From: Aquirufa ecclesiirivi
GTDB lineage: Bacteria; Bacteroidota; Bacteroidia; Cytophagales; Spirosomataceae
Direction of reading: 5' to 3'
DNA length: 64,000 bases
Assembly: GCF_011250515.1 (NCBI RefSeq)
Contig: NZ_JAANOP010000005.1
Location: 2,877 to 66,876, forward strand
Part shown: piece after piece, positions 1 to 8,712 of the stretch
Layout of the letters: every line of letters begins with the position of its first letter
How positions within the stretch are numbered: the first letter of the stretch is position 1
Made by a program: the position numbers and the translations under genes
Notes under the pieces: model-generated
The model's input: the letters and a program-made list of their open reading frames with translations, nothing else
Database searches by the model: none
Told to the model about the DNA's origin: nothing

Positions 1-3000
1 TCGGTTTACTAATTGGATTAGCTGTAGTACTTGCACCGGAAAAAGTTAGTGTTTTTGTTCCTGAATATTCAATAGCATCATTCCCATAGGCATCTACCGC
101 TTTTATACTCAAAGTTTGGGTGGCACCAACTTGTTGACTTGATTGGCCACTGATGACAAAATGAGTAGCAGCATTAGATTTTACCTGAATTGAAAACGCT
201 GATTTAGCTGATATGCTACCAACACTTACCTGGATATTCGCAGTTTCCACTTGGTATAAAATCAAATCTACTTGGGCTATTCCGTTTGTAAATACCACTT
301 GAACGGGTTGACCAAAATCGATTCCAGAAACACTCGGTTTACTAATTGGATTAGCTGTAGTACTTGCACCGGAAAAAGTTAGTGTTTTTGTTCCTGAATA
401 TTCAATAGCATCATTCCCATAGGCATCTACCGCTTTTATACTCAAAGTTTGGGTGGCACCAGCTTGTTGACTTGATTGGCCACTGATGACAAAATGAGTA
501 GTTGAGCTAGCATTTACTTGAATCCCTAATAGACTACTAGCTAAAACTCCACTCGATACAACAATGGATGCCTGCTCTGCCCTAAACAAAGTCAAATCCA
601 CAGATGCAACTCCTTGATTAAACAATACGACTAAACCTTGATTGAATGTCCCTTTTATATATCGACCTTGAACTGAAGGATTCAATACTGGATTTAAGGA
701 GGCATTGGCCCCTGAAAAAACAAGATTTACATCCGAAAAACCTCCCATAAATCCTGTATCCACATTCCCATAGGCATCCACCGCTTTTATACTCAAGGTC
801 TGGATGGCCCCTACTTGTTGGGTCGCATTTCCACTGGTAACAAAATGAGTAGCAGAGCTAGCATTTACTTGAATGGCCAAAGGTGAACTTGTCTTGATTG
901 TCCCCTCATTTACGGAAATAGACGCAGTTTCCACTTGGTATAAAATCAAATCTACTTGAGCCATTCCGTTCGTAAAAACCAGTTGGACAGGTAGTCCAAA
1001 ATCTATCCCAGAGACACTCGGTTTACTAATTGGGTTAGTCGTTGTACTTGCCCCAGAAAAAGTTAGCGTTTTTGCTCCTGAATATTCAATAGCCTCATTC
1101 CCATAAGCATCTACCGCTTTTATGCTCAACAACTGGGTGCTTCCAGCTTGTTGGGTCGCAGTTCCACTAATCACAAAATGAGTAGCGGGATTAGATATTA
1201 CCTGAATCGAAAACACTGATTTGGCGGATATGCTACCATCACTTACCTGGATATTCGCCGTTTCCACTTGGTATAAAATCAAATCAACCTGAGCCATTCC
1301 GTTCGTGAAAACCACTTGGACAGGTAGTCCAAAATCTATCCCAGAGACACTCGGTTTACTAATTGGGTTAGTCGTTGTACTTGCCCCAGAAAATATCAGT
1401 GTTTTTGTTCCTGAATATTCAATAGCACCATTCCCATAAACATCTACCGCTTTTATGCTCAACGACTGGGTACTTCCAGCTTGTTGGGTCGCAGTTCCAC
1501 TGATGACAAAATGAGTAGCGGGATTAGATATTACCTGAATCGAAAACGCTGATTTGGCTGATATGCTACCATCTGTTACCTGGATATTCGCAGTTTCCAC
1601 TTGGTATAAAATCAAATCTACTTGAGCCATTCCGTTTGTGAAAACCACTTGAACGGGTTGACCAAAATCTACCGCAGAAACACTCGGTTTACTTATTTGG
1701 TTGGTTGTAGTACTTGCCCCAGAAAAAATCAGTGTTTTTGTTCCTGAATATTCAATAGCCTCATTCCCATAGTCATCTAAAGCTTTTATACCCAAAGTCT
1801 GCGTTGCTCCAGCTTGTTGAGTTGCAGTCCCACTGATGACAAAATGAGTAGCAGCATTAGATTTTACCTGAATCGAAAACGCTGATTTGGTAGATATGCT
1901 ACCATCACTTACCTGGATATTCGCCGTTTCCAATTGGTATAAAACCAAATCTACTTGGGCCATTCCGTTCGTAAAAACCACTTGGACAGGTAGTCCAAAA
2001 TCAACACCTGATACTGTAGGATTTCTTATTGGGTTGGTTGTATTACTTGCCCCAGAAAAAGTCAGTGTTTTTGTTCCTGTATATTCAATAACCTCATTCC
2101 CATAGGCATCTACCGCTTTAATTCTCAAAGTCTGAGTAGTTCCTGCTTGCTGAGTCTCATTCCCACTGATGACATTATGAGTTGCTGAACCAGCTTTTAC
2201 TTGAATGGCTAAAGGTGCTTGGGGTAAAATCACCCCATCAGTTACTGAAATTGAAGCTTTTTCTGCTTTATAAAGTGTTAAGTCGACTAATGCTATTCCT
2301 TTGTTAAACAATACCCTTAGACTTTGATTCATTGCTCCAGTTTCATATCGACCTTTAACGACGGGATTCAATACTGGATTATTGGATGCATTGGCCCCTG
2401 TGAAAACTAGATTTACATCTGTGAAACCTCCCATAAACCCTGTATCCACATTCCCGTAGGCATCCACAGCTTTTATAATCAACGATTGGGTGCTTCCAAC
2501 TTGTTGGGTCGCATTTCCACTGATGACAAAATGAGTTGCTGAACTAGGTTTTACTTGAATTGAAAAAGCTGATTTTTCTGAAATAGTACCATCACTTACC
2601 TGGATACTCGCCGTTTCCACTTGGTATAAGATCAAATCCACTTGGGCAATTCCGTTCGTGAAAACCACTTGAACGAGTTGACCAAAATCGATTGCAGAAA
2701 TACTTGGATTTCTAAGTGGATTGCTCGTCGAGCTGGCTCCAGAAAAGATGAGGGATTTCGTACCAGAAAAAAAACTACTGGCTACATTACCATAGATATC
2801 TATCTCGCGGATACTTAAAGTCTGTACTCTTCCTGCCTCTTGTTTGTTTAAACCTAGAATTTCAAAATGAGTAAAATTACCAGATATCACTTGTACAGAT
2901 AAAGGAGAATTCGATGCTATTGTACTATCAGAAACGATTATACTAGCTTGTTCTGCTTTTCTAAGAATTAAATTGACTTCAGCTATCCCTGATACAAAAT

Positions 3001-3060
3001 TCACTTCTATTTCCTCTCCAAAATTGACCCCATTGGCAGTTGGACTATAAATTCCAATGG
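1..3060 (-). repeat. Tandem array of about 111-codon repeats inside the giant protein gene
   Basis: The anchor motif for ATHFVISG recurs at plus-strand positions 161, 494, 845, 1178, 1511, 1844, 2177, 2531 and 2867. The spacings are 333, 351, 333, 333, 333, 333, 354 and 336 bp. The 333-bp units are nearly identical. The two longer steps (351 and 354 bp) contain a second unit type with a VDTGFMGGF segment, seen near 600-840 and 2240-2490. All spacings are multiples of three, so the frame is kept. Confidence 0.9.
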
Positions 3061-4066
3061 TAAGGGCTCCTCCAAACCGTAATTTTTTTCTACCTACATA
3101 ATTTGATTCTGTAAAACCTAATATATTTTTAGCCACTACTCTTACAGGGTATACCGCACCCACATGGACAGCATTTAAACCTTCAAGAACAAAGTAATTA
3201 TTATCAAAATCTTGAGGAAGTATTTCAACAGGCTCACTGTCTACATAAACTCCATTTTCTGTAGACACATTTAATATATCAGTATTAATATTTTGGCCAG
3301 AATATATCATCCCTAAAGCTGTTAAGTCAGCAATACCATCCACAAAATCCGTAGGTTGATCTAATACATTATTTCCTTTTGAACCCAATCCACTAATTAC
3401 TCCATCTAATGCGGCACTCGTAATGGTTACAGGATTTTTACTTGCGTCAAAATCTAGAACAACATTTCCAAAACCGTCAATTGCTAAAATTTGATTTTCC
3501 CCTTTGATAGGTGATTGGTTTTTAAAATTGGGCTCTAATTTAATTTGAAAACTATTCCATGCTCCATTAATAACTTGAATGGAAAAAACATTGGAAACCA
3601 TTCCAGAATGACTCGCTTGAATAGTTGTTAAACCTGCTGTAAATAACTCCAATTCAACTTGAGCTTTACCTTTGTTAAAGCTTACAGTTATAAGTTCTCC
3701 GAAGTTGGACCCATTAACCAAAGCAGGATAATCCAACAATTGAATTTCAAATATAGAAAATGACACATGTTTAGTACCTTGATACGTAAGATCCACTTGA
3801 CCTTGAGAATCAATGGCTTCGATATTAACAGTCAAATATTCACCTGCCACCGAAGTAGTATTTGTGGAAGTTAATCTGAGCTGAGTTGCAGCTTGACTTT
3901 TAGACAAAGCTTGGGAATAAGCAAGTTTTGTGAATTCATCATTTTTGTTAATTCCTGTTGAATAAACTATTTCCGAATGAAAAAGTAAAATCAAAAAAAT
4001 CAGGTTTGTCAGAATAGCCCAATCTCTAAAAGAATGAGGAATTCTTAATTTATTAGTGGTATACAT
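1..4066 (-). CDS. Giant secreted tandem-repeat protein, C-terminal part beyond the window
   Basis: The reading frame is open from an ATG at 4066 to the left edge, giving at least 1,355 residues with no stop. The N-terminus looks like a signal peptide: basic residues, then a hydrophobic stretch (ILTNLIFLILLF) ending near residue 35. Residues of about 60-390 are non-repetitive. After that come beta-sandwich-like repeats with the recurring motifs ATHFVISG, LSIKAVDAYGN and KTLTFSGAS, followed by a segment with VVFTNGMAQVDL. Such Ig-like repeats are common in large Bacteroidota surface proteins, which often end in a type IX secretion sorting domain; that end is not visible here. An adhesin or surface-layer role is an inference. 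The PorW/SprE gene at 44042 shows that type IX secretion is plausible in this organism. No convincing promoter was found upstream. Confidence 0.85.
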   Translation of the reverse strand, partial: MYTTNKLRIPHSFRDWAILTNLIFLILLFHSEIVYSTGINKNDEFTKLAYSQALSKSQAATQLRLTSTNTTSVAGEYLTVNIEAIDSQGQVDLTYQGTKHVSFSIFEIQLLDYPALVNGSNFGELITVSFNKGKAQVELELFTAGLTTIQASHSGMVSNVFSIQVINGAWNSFQIKLEPNFKNQSPIKGENQILAIDGFGNVVLDFDASKNPVTITSAALDGVISGLGSKGNNVLDQPTDFVDGIADLTALGMIYSGQNINTDILNVSTENGVYVDSEPVEILPQDFDNNYFVLEGLNAVHVGAVYPVRVVAKNILGFTESNYVGRKKLRFGGALTIGIYSPTANGVNFGEEIEVNFVSGIAEVNLILRKAEQASIIVSDSTIASNSPLSVQVISGNFTHFEILGLNKQEAGRVQTLSIREIDIYGNVASSFFSGTKSLIFSGASSTSNPLRNPSISAIDFGQLVQVVFTNGIAQVDLILYQVETASIQVSDGTISEKSAFSIQVKPSSATHFVISGNATQQVGSTQSLIIKAVDAYGNVDTGFMGGFTDVNLVFTGANASNNPVLNPVVKGRYETGAMNQSLRVLFNKGIALVDLTLYKAEKASISVTDGVILPQAPLAIQVKAGSATHNVISGNETQQAGTTQTLRIKAVDAYGNEVIEYTGTKTLTFSGASNTTNPIRNPTVSGVDFGLPVQVVFTNGMAQVDLVLYQLETANIQVSDGSISTKSAFSIQVKSNAATHFVISGTATQQAGATQTLGIKALDDYGNEAIEYSGTKTLIFSGASTTTNQISKPSVSAVDFGQPVQVVFTNGMAQVDLILYQVETANIQVTDGSISAKSAFSIQVISNPATHFVISGTATQQAGSTQSLSIKAVDVYGNGAIEYSGTKTLIFSGASTTTNPISKPSVSGIDFGLPVQVVFTNGMAQVDLILYQVETANIQVSDGSISAKSVFSIQVISNPATHFVISGTATQQAGSTQLLSIKAVDAYGNEAIEYSGAKTLTFSGASTTTNPISKPSVSGIDFGLPVQLVFTNGMAQVDLILYQVETASISVNEGTIKTSSPLAIQVNASSATHFVTSGNATQQVGAIQTLSIKAVDAYGNVDTGFMGGFSDVNLVFSGANASLNPVLNPSVQGRYIKGTFNQGLVVLFNQGVASVDLTLFRAEQASIVVSSGVLASSLLGIQVNASSTTHFVISGQSSQQAGATQTLSIKAVDAYGNDAIEYSGTKTLTFSGASTTANPISKPSVSGIDFGQPVQVVFTNGIAQVDLILYQVETANIQVSVGSISAKSAFSIQVKSNAATHFVISGQSSQQVGATQTLSIKAVDAYGNDAIEYSGTKTLTFSGASTTANPISKP

Positions 4067-4450
4067 CGTGATTAGAGCTTCAAAGCTTACACTTTGAATC
4101 AAATATTAAATATGTGTTCAGGCAGACATGTAAGGCGACTGAGCGATTAGACTCATGATTTAAACAAATTGATATTCGATTAGAATCATCTCAAATCAAT
4201 GCCATTGACAGACCGAAGTCCACAAAGCACGATGAACAAACGAGAATACTCTTGTTGTAAAAAAGACCAAAAATGCAAAAATGGATGTACCCAATTTGGG
4301 CCAAATGAAGAAGACATGGGATATATTTTAGTGGTTAGATTGCCATTAGGCAATGCTAAACTAGGAAATCACCCGTATGAATCCAATTAATTGGCAAGAA
4401 GATTTGTACTCAATTTGGAATGTTGCTTTTGGGTATCTCAATTACACGGG

Positions 4451-4481
4451 TTTGCATAAAAACTTTTTTTTTATACCTTTG
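4451..4481 (+). promoter_or_regulatory. Bacteroidota-type promoter of the tyrosine operon
   Basis: A TTTG at 4451-4454 is followed by a 19-bp spacer and a TACCTTTG at 4474-4481. This matches the Bacteroidota consensus TTTG-N19-TAnnTTTG exactly. The predicted transcription start is near 4485, directly before the leader-peptide ATG codons at 4486 and 4492. Confidence 0.7.
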
Positions 4482-4485
4482 GGAC

Positions 4486-4551
4486 ATGATTATGCATTCA
4501 ACTACTTATTACTACGCTTATTATTACGCAGGATATCCATCCTGCCAATAG
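4486..4551 (+). CDS. Tyrosine-rich leader peptide (attenuator peptide)
   Basis: A 21-codon open frame (ATG 4486, TAG 4549-4551; a second in-frame ATG lies at 4492) encodes seven tyrosines. Six of them fall in one block of seven residues, YYYAYYY, at 4507-4527. The frame begins about 5 bases after a consensus -7 box and ends about 40 bases before a terminator that precedes an aminotransferase-tyrA operon. This is the classic arrangement of a ribosome-stalling leader peptide: when charged tRNA-Tyr is scarce the ribosome stalls on the Tyr codons and downstream RNA folding changes. The transcript may be leaderless if translation starts at 4486. The function is inferred from codon content and position. 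Confidence 0.75.
   Translation: MIMHSTTYYYAYYYAGYPSCQ
4528..4545 (+). promoter_or_regulatory. Leader stem-loop just after the Tyr codons
   Basis: GCAGGAT (4528-4534) pairs perfectly with ATCCTGC (4539-4545) around a 4-base loop. It starts on the base after the Tyr block, so a ribosome stalled there would cover it. It is the likely first structure of the attenuator. A weak competing pairing, GGCT 4551-4554 with AGCC 4589-4592, could act as antiterminator. Confidence 0.55.
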
Positions 4552-4588
4552 GCTATTGTAGGTATAGATTTAATTTAAACTTATTATG

Positions 4589-4612
4589 AGCCGGCCCAAA
4601 GTCGGTTTTTTT
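4589..4612 (+). terminator. Attenuator terminator in front of the tyrosine operon
   Basis: AGCCGGC (4589-4595), loop CCAAA and GTCGGTT (4601-4607) form a short stem with two G-U pairs. The T run starts at 4606 and reaches 4612. The first structural gene begins at 4618, so the terminator sits between leader peptide and operon, as expected for attenuation. Confidence 0.7.
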
Positions 4613-4617
4613 GTTTT

Positions 4618-5793
4618 ATGAGCTTCACCATTTCTCCAGCTTCTCGGTTACAAGTTGTACAAGAATACTACTTTTCTACCAAGCTAAAACAGATTGCAGC
4701 CTTGAAAGCATCAGGTATCCCTGTGCTTAATCTTGGTATTGGTAGTCCTGACCTAGCACCCTCAGATGTCACCATTCAGGCATTGATTACTAGCGCCCAG
4801 AAAAAAGAAAACCATGCCTACCAAGGTTACCAAGGTATTCCTGCTTTGCGTGAAGCTTTTGCTCAATTTTACCAGAAACACTACCAACTAGACTTAAATC
4901 CCAATTCCGAAATATTACCTCTAATGGGCTCCAAAGAAGGCATCATGCACATTGCTATGGCATATTTGGAAAAAGGAGATATCACCTTAATCCCCAATCC
5001 TGGTTACCCAACCTACCAAGCTGCTTGTGCCCTAACAGGGGCAGAAGTACAAAGTTATGAGCTGTCGGAAGCCAATGGCTGGCTACCTGATTTAGATGCC
5101 TTGGCCAAGCGCGATTTATCTCAAGTGAAAATCATGTGGGTCAACTATCCTCATATGCCAACGGGTGCTAAGGCCGATAAAGCATTTTTTGAAAAGCTGC
5201 GTGATTTTGCCGTCACTCATTCCATCTTATTGGTCAATGACAACCCGTATAGCTTTATCTTAAATGAAGAACCTATCAGTATGTTAAGTATACCTGGGAT
5301 GAAAGAGGTGGCCTTGGAATTAAATTCTCTTTCCAAATCCCATAACATGGCGGGTTGGAGAATTGGTGCTGTGATGGGAAAACAAGAATTCTTAGCGCCC
5401 ATTTTGACTTTTAAATCCAACATGGACTCAGGTATGTTTTTACCTCTTCAAGAAGCCGCGGCGGAAGCATTAAAAGCCGATTCGGCTTGGTTTAAACAAC
5501 AAAATGAGATTTATGCTGGCCGTCAAAAAGTAGTATTTCAATTGATGGACTTATTAAACTGTAGCTATGATCCGAAACAAAGCGGCATGTTTGTTTGGGC
5601 TAAAATTCCCCATACTTATGCTGACGGATATGAGCTTTCCGACAAAATTCTTAGCGAAAATGCCGTCTTCATCACTCCAGGCGGTATTTTTGGAAGTCAA
5701 GGAAATAATTACATCCGCATCTCTCTATGTGCCCCCATTTCCCTTTTTGAAACAGCTATCAAGCGCATAAAAACACAGTCGAATGGAATCTAA
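4618..5793 (+). CDS. Class I/II PLP-dependent aminotransferase (aromatic/aspartate type)
   Basis: This 391-residue fold-type I aminotransferase would move an amino group between an amino acid and a keto acid. The PLP lysine is K240 in SLSKSHNMAGWRIG, the ring-nitrogen aspartate lies in NDNPYS (about 208), and the carboxylate-binding arginine in YIRIS near the C-terminus. The usual NNPTG signature is changed to PHMPTG (178-183), so the common PLP-contacting Asn is replaced. The ATG follows the attenuator T run by five bases and there is no Shine-Dalgarno motif, which is normal in this phylum. It overlaps tyrA by 11 bases. With the Tyr leader upstream, the likely step is conversion of 4-hydroxyphenylpyruvate to tyrosine; aspartate or phenylalanine activity cannot be excluded. 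Confidence 0.88.
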   Translation: MSFTISPASRLQVVQEYYFSTKLKQIAALKASGIPVLNLGIGSPDLAPSDVTIQALITSAQKKENHAYQGYQGIPALREAFAQFYQKHYQLDLNPNSEILPLMGSKEGIMHIAMAYLEKGDITLIPNPGYPTYQAACALTGAEVQSYELSEANGWLPDLDALAKRDLSQVKIMWVNYPHMPTGAKADKAFFEKLRDFAVTHSILLVNDNPYSFILNEEPISMLSIPGMKEVALELNSLSKSHNMAGWRIGAVMGKQEFLAPILTFKSNMDSGMFLPLQEAAAEALKADSAWFKQQNEIYAGRQKVVFQLMDLLNCSYDPKQSGMFVWAKIPHTYADGYELSDKILSENAVFITPGGIFGSQGNNYIRISLCAPISLFETAIKRIKTQSNGI

Positions 5794-6646
5794 CAAAGTC
5801 GTAGGAATATTAGGTATAGGATTAATCGGTGGTTCCATGGCGCTAGGTCTACGTAAAAGTGGATGGGCCAAAGCGTGTATTGGAATTGATACGAATCGCC
5901 CGAACCAAAAGAGGGCTTTGGAATTAGGTTTAATCGATCAACTATTACCTTTGGAAGAAGCTTTACAAGTGATTGATATCCTCATTATTGCTACTCCAGT
6001 AGATAATTTGGTCGAACAATTACCCAACATGTTGGACCAATTCAACGATAAGCAAATCGTGATCGAAGTGGGTTCAACCAAAAGCCCCATTTACGAGGCG
6101 CTAAAAAATCACCCAAGAAGAAAGCAATTTGTGTCTACTCACCCCATGGCTGGAACCGAATTTTCGGGCCCAGAAGCGGCTATTGATGGGCTTTTTGAAG
6201 GAAAACGCTGTGTGATTTGTGATCAAGAACTAAGTGATCCAGATGCTGAAAAAACCATTGAGAGTCTATACCAAGACGGTTTACACATGAACTTAATCTA
6301 TATGGATTCCATCAGCCATGATGTCCATACAGCCTACATTTCCCATATTTCTCACATCTGCTCCTTTGCCTTAGCCAATACCGTGTTGGAAAAAGAGAAA
6401 GATGAAAAACGTATTTTCGAATTGGCTTCCACGGGTTTTGAATCAACCGTCCGTTTGGCCAAATCATCTCCTGAAACATGGATTCAAATCTTTCACCAAA
6501 ATCAAGAAAATTTGATGGATGTATTGGATGAATACATCAACACACTATTGAAATACAAAGGACTGATGCTTTCTGGAAGTTATGAAAAACTCAAAGAGGA
6601 ATTAGCTAAAGCCAATGACATTGGGCGGATTCTAAACCGTAAATAA
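5783..6646 (+). CDS. tyrA: Prephenate dehydrogenase
   Basis: A 287-residue NAD(P)-dependent enzyme that oxidatively decarboxylates prephenate to 4-hydroxyphenylpyruvate, the committed step to tyrosine. The Rossmann loop GIGLIGGS is at residues 16-23. Family motifs EVGSTKSPI and STHPMAGTEFSGP, and the histidine-rich DVHTAYISHISH helix, are all present. No chorismate mutase or ACT domain is attached, so this is the monofunctional form. The start overlaps the end of the aminotransferase gene by 11 bases, which implies translational coupling. It is the last gene of the attenuator-controlled unit; the next gene is on the other strand. Confidence 0.93.
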   Translation: MESNKVVGILGIGLIGGSMALGLRKSGWAKACIGIDTNRPNQKRALELGLIDQLLPLEEALQVIDILIIATPVDNLVEQLPNMLDQFNDKQIVIEVGSTKSPIYEALKNHPRRKQFVSTHPMAGTEFSGPEAAIDGLFEGKRCVICDQELSDPDAEKTIESLYQDGLHMNLIYMDSISHDVHTAYISHISHICSFALANTVLEKEKDEKRIFELASTGFESTVRLAKSSPETWIQIFHQNQENLMDVLDEYINTLLKYKGLMLSGSYEKLKEELAKANDIGRILNRK

Positions 6647-6653
6647 AATATAA

Positions 6654-6681
6654 GCTCCAGACTTCTTGCGATGTCTGGAGC
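6654..6681. terminator. Strong stem-loop between tyrA and the convergent peptidase gene
   Basis: GCTCCAGAC (6654-6662) pairs perfectly with GTCTGGAGC (6673-6681) around a 10-base loop. There is no clear T run next to it on the plus strand, so it is either a weak terminator or an mRNA 3'-end stabiliser for tyrA. Confidence 0.55.
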
Positions 6682-6739
6682 ATGTTAGTTGTGCTGATGA
6701 AAGCATAATTAAATGTATAGAAAAAAAGGTTTTTACCTA

Positions 6740-8707
6740 TTAATTCGCCTTAGGTGCTCGATATGAATACGGTTTCCACGTATTATTTTGAGGGTTCAAA
6801 TCAGGAAATACATGATCTGGGTCAATGGTTACTGACTTAATGGGCAAAGTGGTATTAGTCTTAAAATCCCAACTGCCTCCTCGCTGCCAGATCTCCACAG
6901 GAAAAGTATAACGCTCCTTTTTACCATCAGATAGTTCTACCTCGACGATTCCCGGCATAACCATTTTATCCAAATTCTTAATCGTCACAATGGCTCCATT
7001 GCTAGGATTTTGATCTACATACACCACATCACTGACCGTTTGATCTAACTTCCACAATTCAAAAAACCATTGTCTCCAAAACCAAGTTAAATCCTCCCCT
7101 GCTCCATCTTCCATGGCATGGAAAAAGTCGTAAGGAGTCGGGTGTTTAAAGGCCCAGTTCTTGATGTAATTCTTAAATGCATAATCAAAACGGTCAGCAC
7201 CCAATATTTGCTCACGCAAAATCTTTAATCCAAAACCCGGCTTATTGTAGGCTTCCCATCCTAAGTTTCTAGGTTGAACCACATCAGGAATCGACATGAT
7301 AGGATCGGCATTTTCTCTAAACATGGCTTTAGCGATTTGATGCATATCAAACTTGCGGTTCTTGTATTCTCCATCGTTGAACGCATCCGTAGAATAAAAA
7401 TTGATGAAGGTATTAAATCCCTCATCCATCCAAGGAAACTTGCGCTCATTGGTTCCTACGATCATCGGGAACCAGTTATGACCAAATTCATGATCTGTTA
7501 CCCCCCACAAAGCCGCTGTTTGATCACGAAATCCGCAGAAGATTATTCCCGGATATTCCATGCCGGATACGATACCTGCTACGTTAGTCGCACTAGGATA
7601 CGTGTACTCATACAACCATTTAGAATAATACTCAATGGACGCTTTTACGTATTCGGTGGATCTTCCCCAAGAATTTTTACCATTGGACTCTTCTGGATAA
7701 ACGGATATCGCCATGGATTTTTTTCCGCTAGGCAAATTGATTCTGGCCGCATCCATGATAAATGATTTTGATGTTGCAAAAGCCACATCACGGGCATTCT
7801 GACATTTAAACTTCCATGTCAAACGGTCTTTCGCTGGTCGAGAAGCTGGATTTTTCACTTCATCTTCCCCACGAATGATTACCGTTGTTTCAGAATTGGC
7901 AGCTGCATTCCAACGTTTTACCTGCTCGACGGTAAATACTTCAGATGGATTTAGTAACTCTCCAGAACCCACCACTAAATGCGAAGCGGGTACATTGATG
8001 GCATATTCAAAATTGCCATATTCCAAATAAAATTCACCAGCTCCTAAATAAGGAAGTACATTCCAACCCTCAATATCATCGTAGACACACATGCGAGGAA
8101 ACCACTGGGCTACCTGAAATATCATGCCATTTTTAGTCTCCTGCAAACCCATACGATCAGATCCATTTTTAGGAGAAGTAAATGAATAAACAATCTTGAT
8201 TTTGGCTTGACCTAGTTTTTCTGCCAAAGGCTGCGCCAAACGAATTTGCATGCGAGTATCTTCCACGATAAATGGAGTTACTTTACCATCTACCAATACG
8301 CTTTCAATTTTATAGCCTCCATCAAAACCCACATTGCCAAAACGTCCACCAGAAATAGGAGTCGTTTTACCGCCTCTTGATTGGGTATTAAAGGAATTTT
8401 GATCCAATTGTAACCACAAAAAACCTAATTTATCTGGGGAATTGTTTTTGTAAGTAATCTCTACATCTCCTGAAATTTTTCTAGCCTCCTCATCCAAACT
8501 CACCTGAATTTTATAATCAGCGGAGTTTTGCCAATAAGATGGCCCTGGAATACCTGCACCCGAACGATAGGGTGAGTTGGATTGATAATTCCATAAAGGG
8601 TGAAATAATTCGTAAGCACTATATGTCGACTTTGTCTGGGCATTTGCTGTCCAAGTAATGCTCAATAAAAGACAAGCGTAAGCCAATATTCTATTCATAT
8701 AAATCAT
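6740..8707 (-). CDS. Secreted M1-family metallopeptidase
   Basis: A 655-residue zinc peptidase of the gluzincin clan. The zinc motif HEFGH is at 406-410 and the third ligand E429 comes 18 residues later in MDEGFN, the exact M1 spacing. The GAMEN-like substrate loop reads GMEYPG. A signal peptide ([17 protein letters not shown]) precedes the N-terminal beta-domain; an ATG at 8698 would give a tidier signal than the one at 8707. It follows the acyl-CoA dehydrogenase gene by 5 bases and is probably co-transcribed. A periplasmic or outer-membrane aminopeptidase role is likely; the substrate is not evident. Confidence 0.93.
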   Translation of the reverse strand: MIYMNRILAYACLLLSITWTANAQTKSTYSAYELFHPLWNYQSNSPYRSGAGIPGPSYWQNSADYKIQVSLDEEARKISGDVEITYKNNSPDKLGFLWLQLDQNSFNTQSRGGKTTPISGGRFGNVGFDGGYKIESVLVDGKVTPFIVEDTRMQIRLAQPLAEKLGQAKIKIVYSFTSPKNGSDRMGLQETKNGMIFQVAQWFPRMCVYDDIEGWNVLPYLGAGEFYLEYGNFEYAINVPASHLVVGSGELLNPSEVFTVEQVKRWNAAANSETTVIIRGEDEVKNPASRPAKDRLTWKFKCQNARDVAFATSKSFIMDAARINLPSGKKSMAISVYPEESNGKNSWGRSTEYVKASIEYYSKWLYEYTYPSATNVAGIVSGMEYPGIIFCGFRDQTAALWGVTDHEFGHNWFPMIVGTNERKFPWMDEGFNTFINFYSTDAFNDGEYKNRKFDMHQIAKAMFRENADPIMSIPDVVQPRNLGWEAYNKPGFGLKILREQILGADRFDYAFKNYIKNWAFKHPTPYDFFHAMEDGAGEDLTWFWRQWFFELWKLDQTVSDVVYVDQNPSNGAIVTIKNLDKMVMPGIVEVELSDGKKERYTFPVEIWQRGGSWDFKTNTTLPIKSVTIDPDHVFPDLNPQNNTWKPYSYRAPKAN

Positions 8708-8712
8708 TGTTT

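Noticed and set aside
1887-2105. 72-residue plus-strand frame in the giant repeat gene
   Set aside because: Antisense shadow of a repeat unit; the minus-strand frame is open for more than 4 kb with coherent repeats.
1-3060. CRISPR-like periodic repeats
   Set aside because: Units are 333-354 bp, in frame, and code for a repeat protein; there are no short repeats with unique spacers.
4199-4589. Two short plus-strand frames (63 and 70 codons) before the tyrosine operon
   Set aside because: They match no family, and the second overlaps the promoter, Tyr leader and hairpin in another frame. The leader peptide and attenuator explain the region better.
7274-7765. 163-residue plus-strand frame
   Set aside because: Lies inside the M1 peptidase gene, covering the zinc motif in antisense; no family features.
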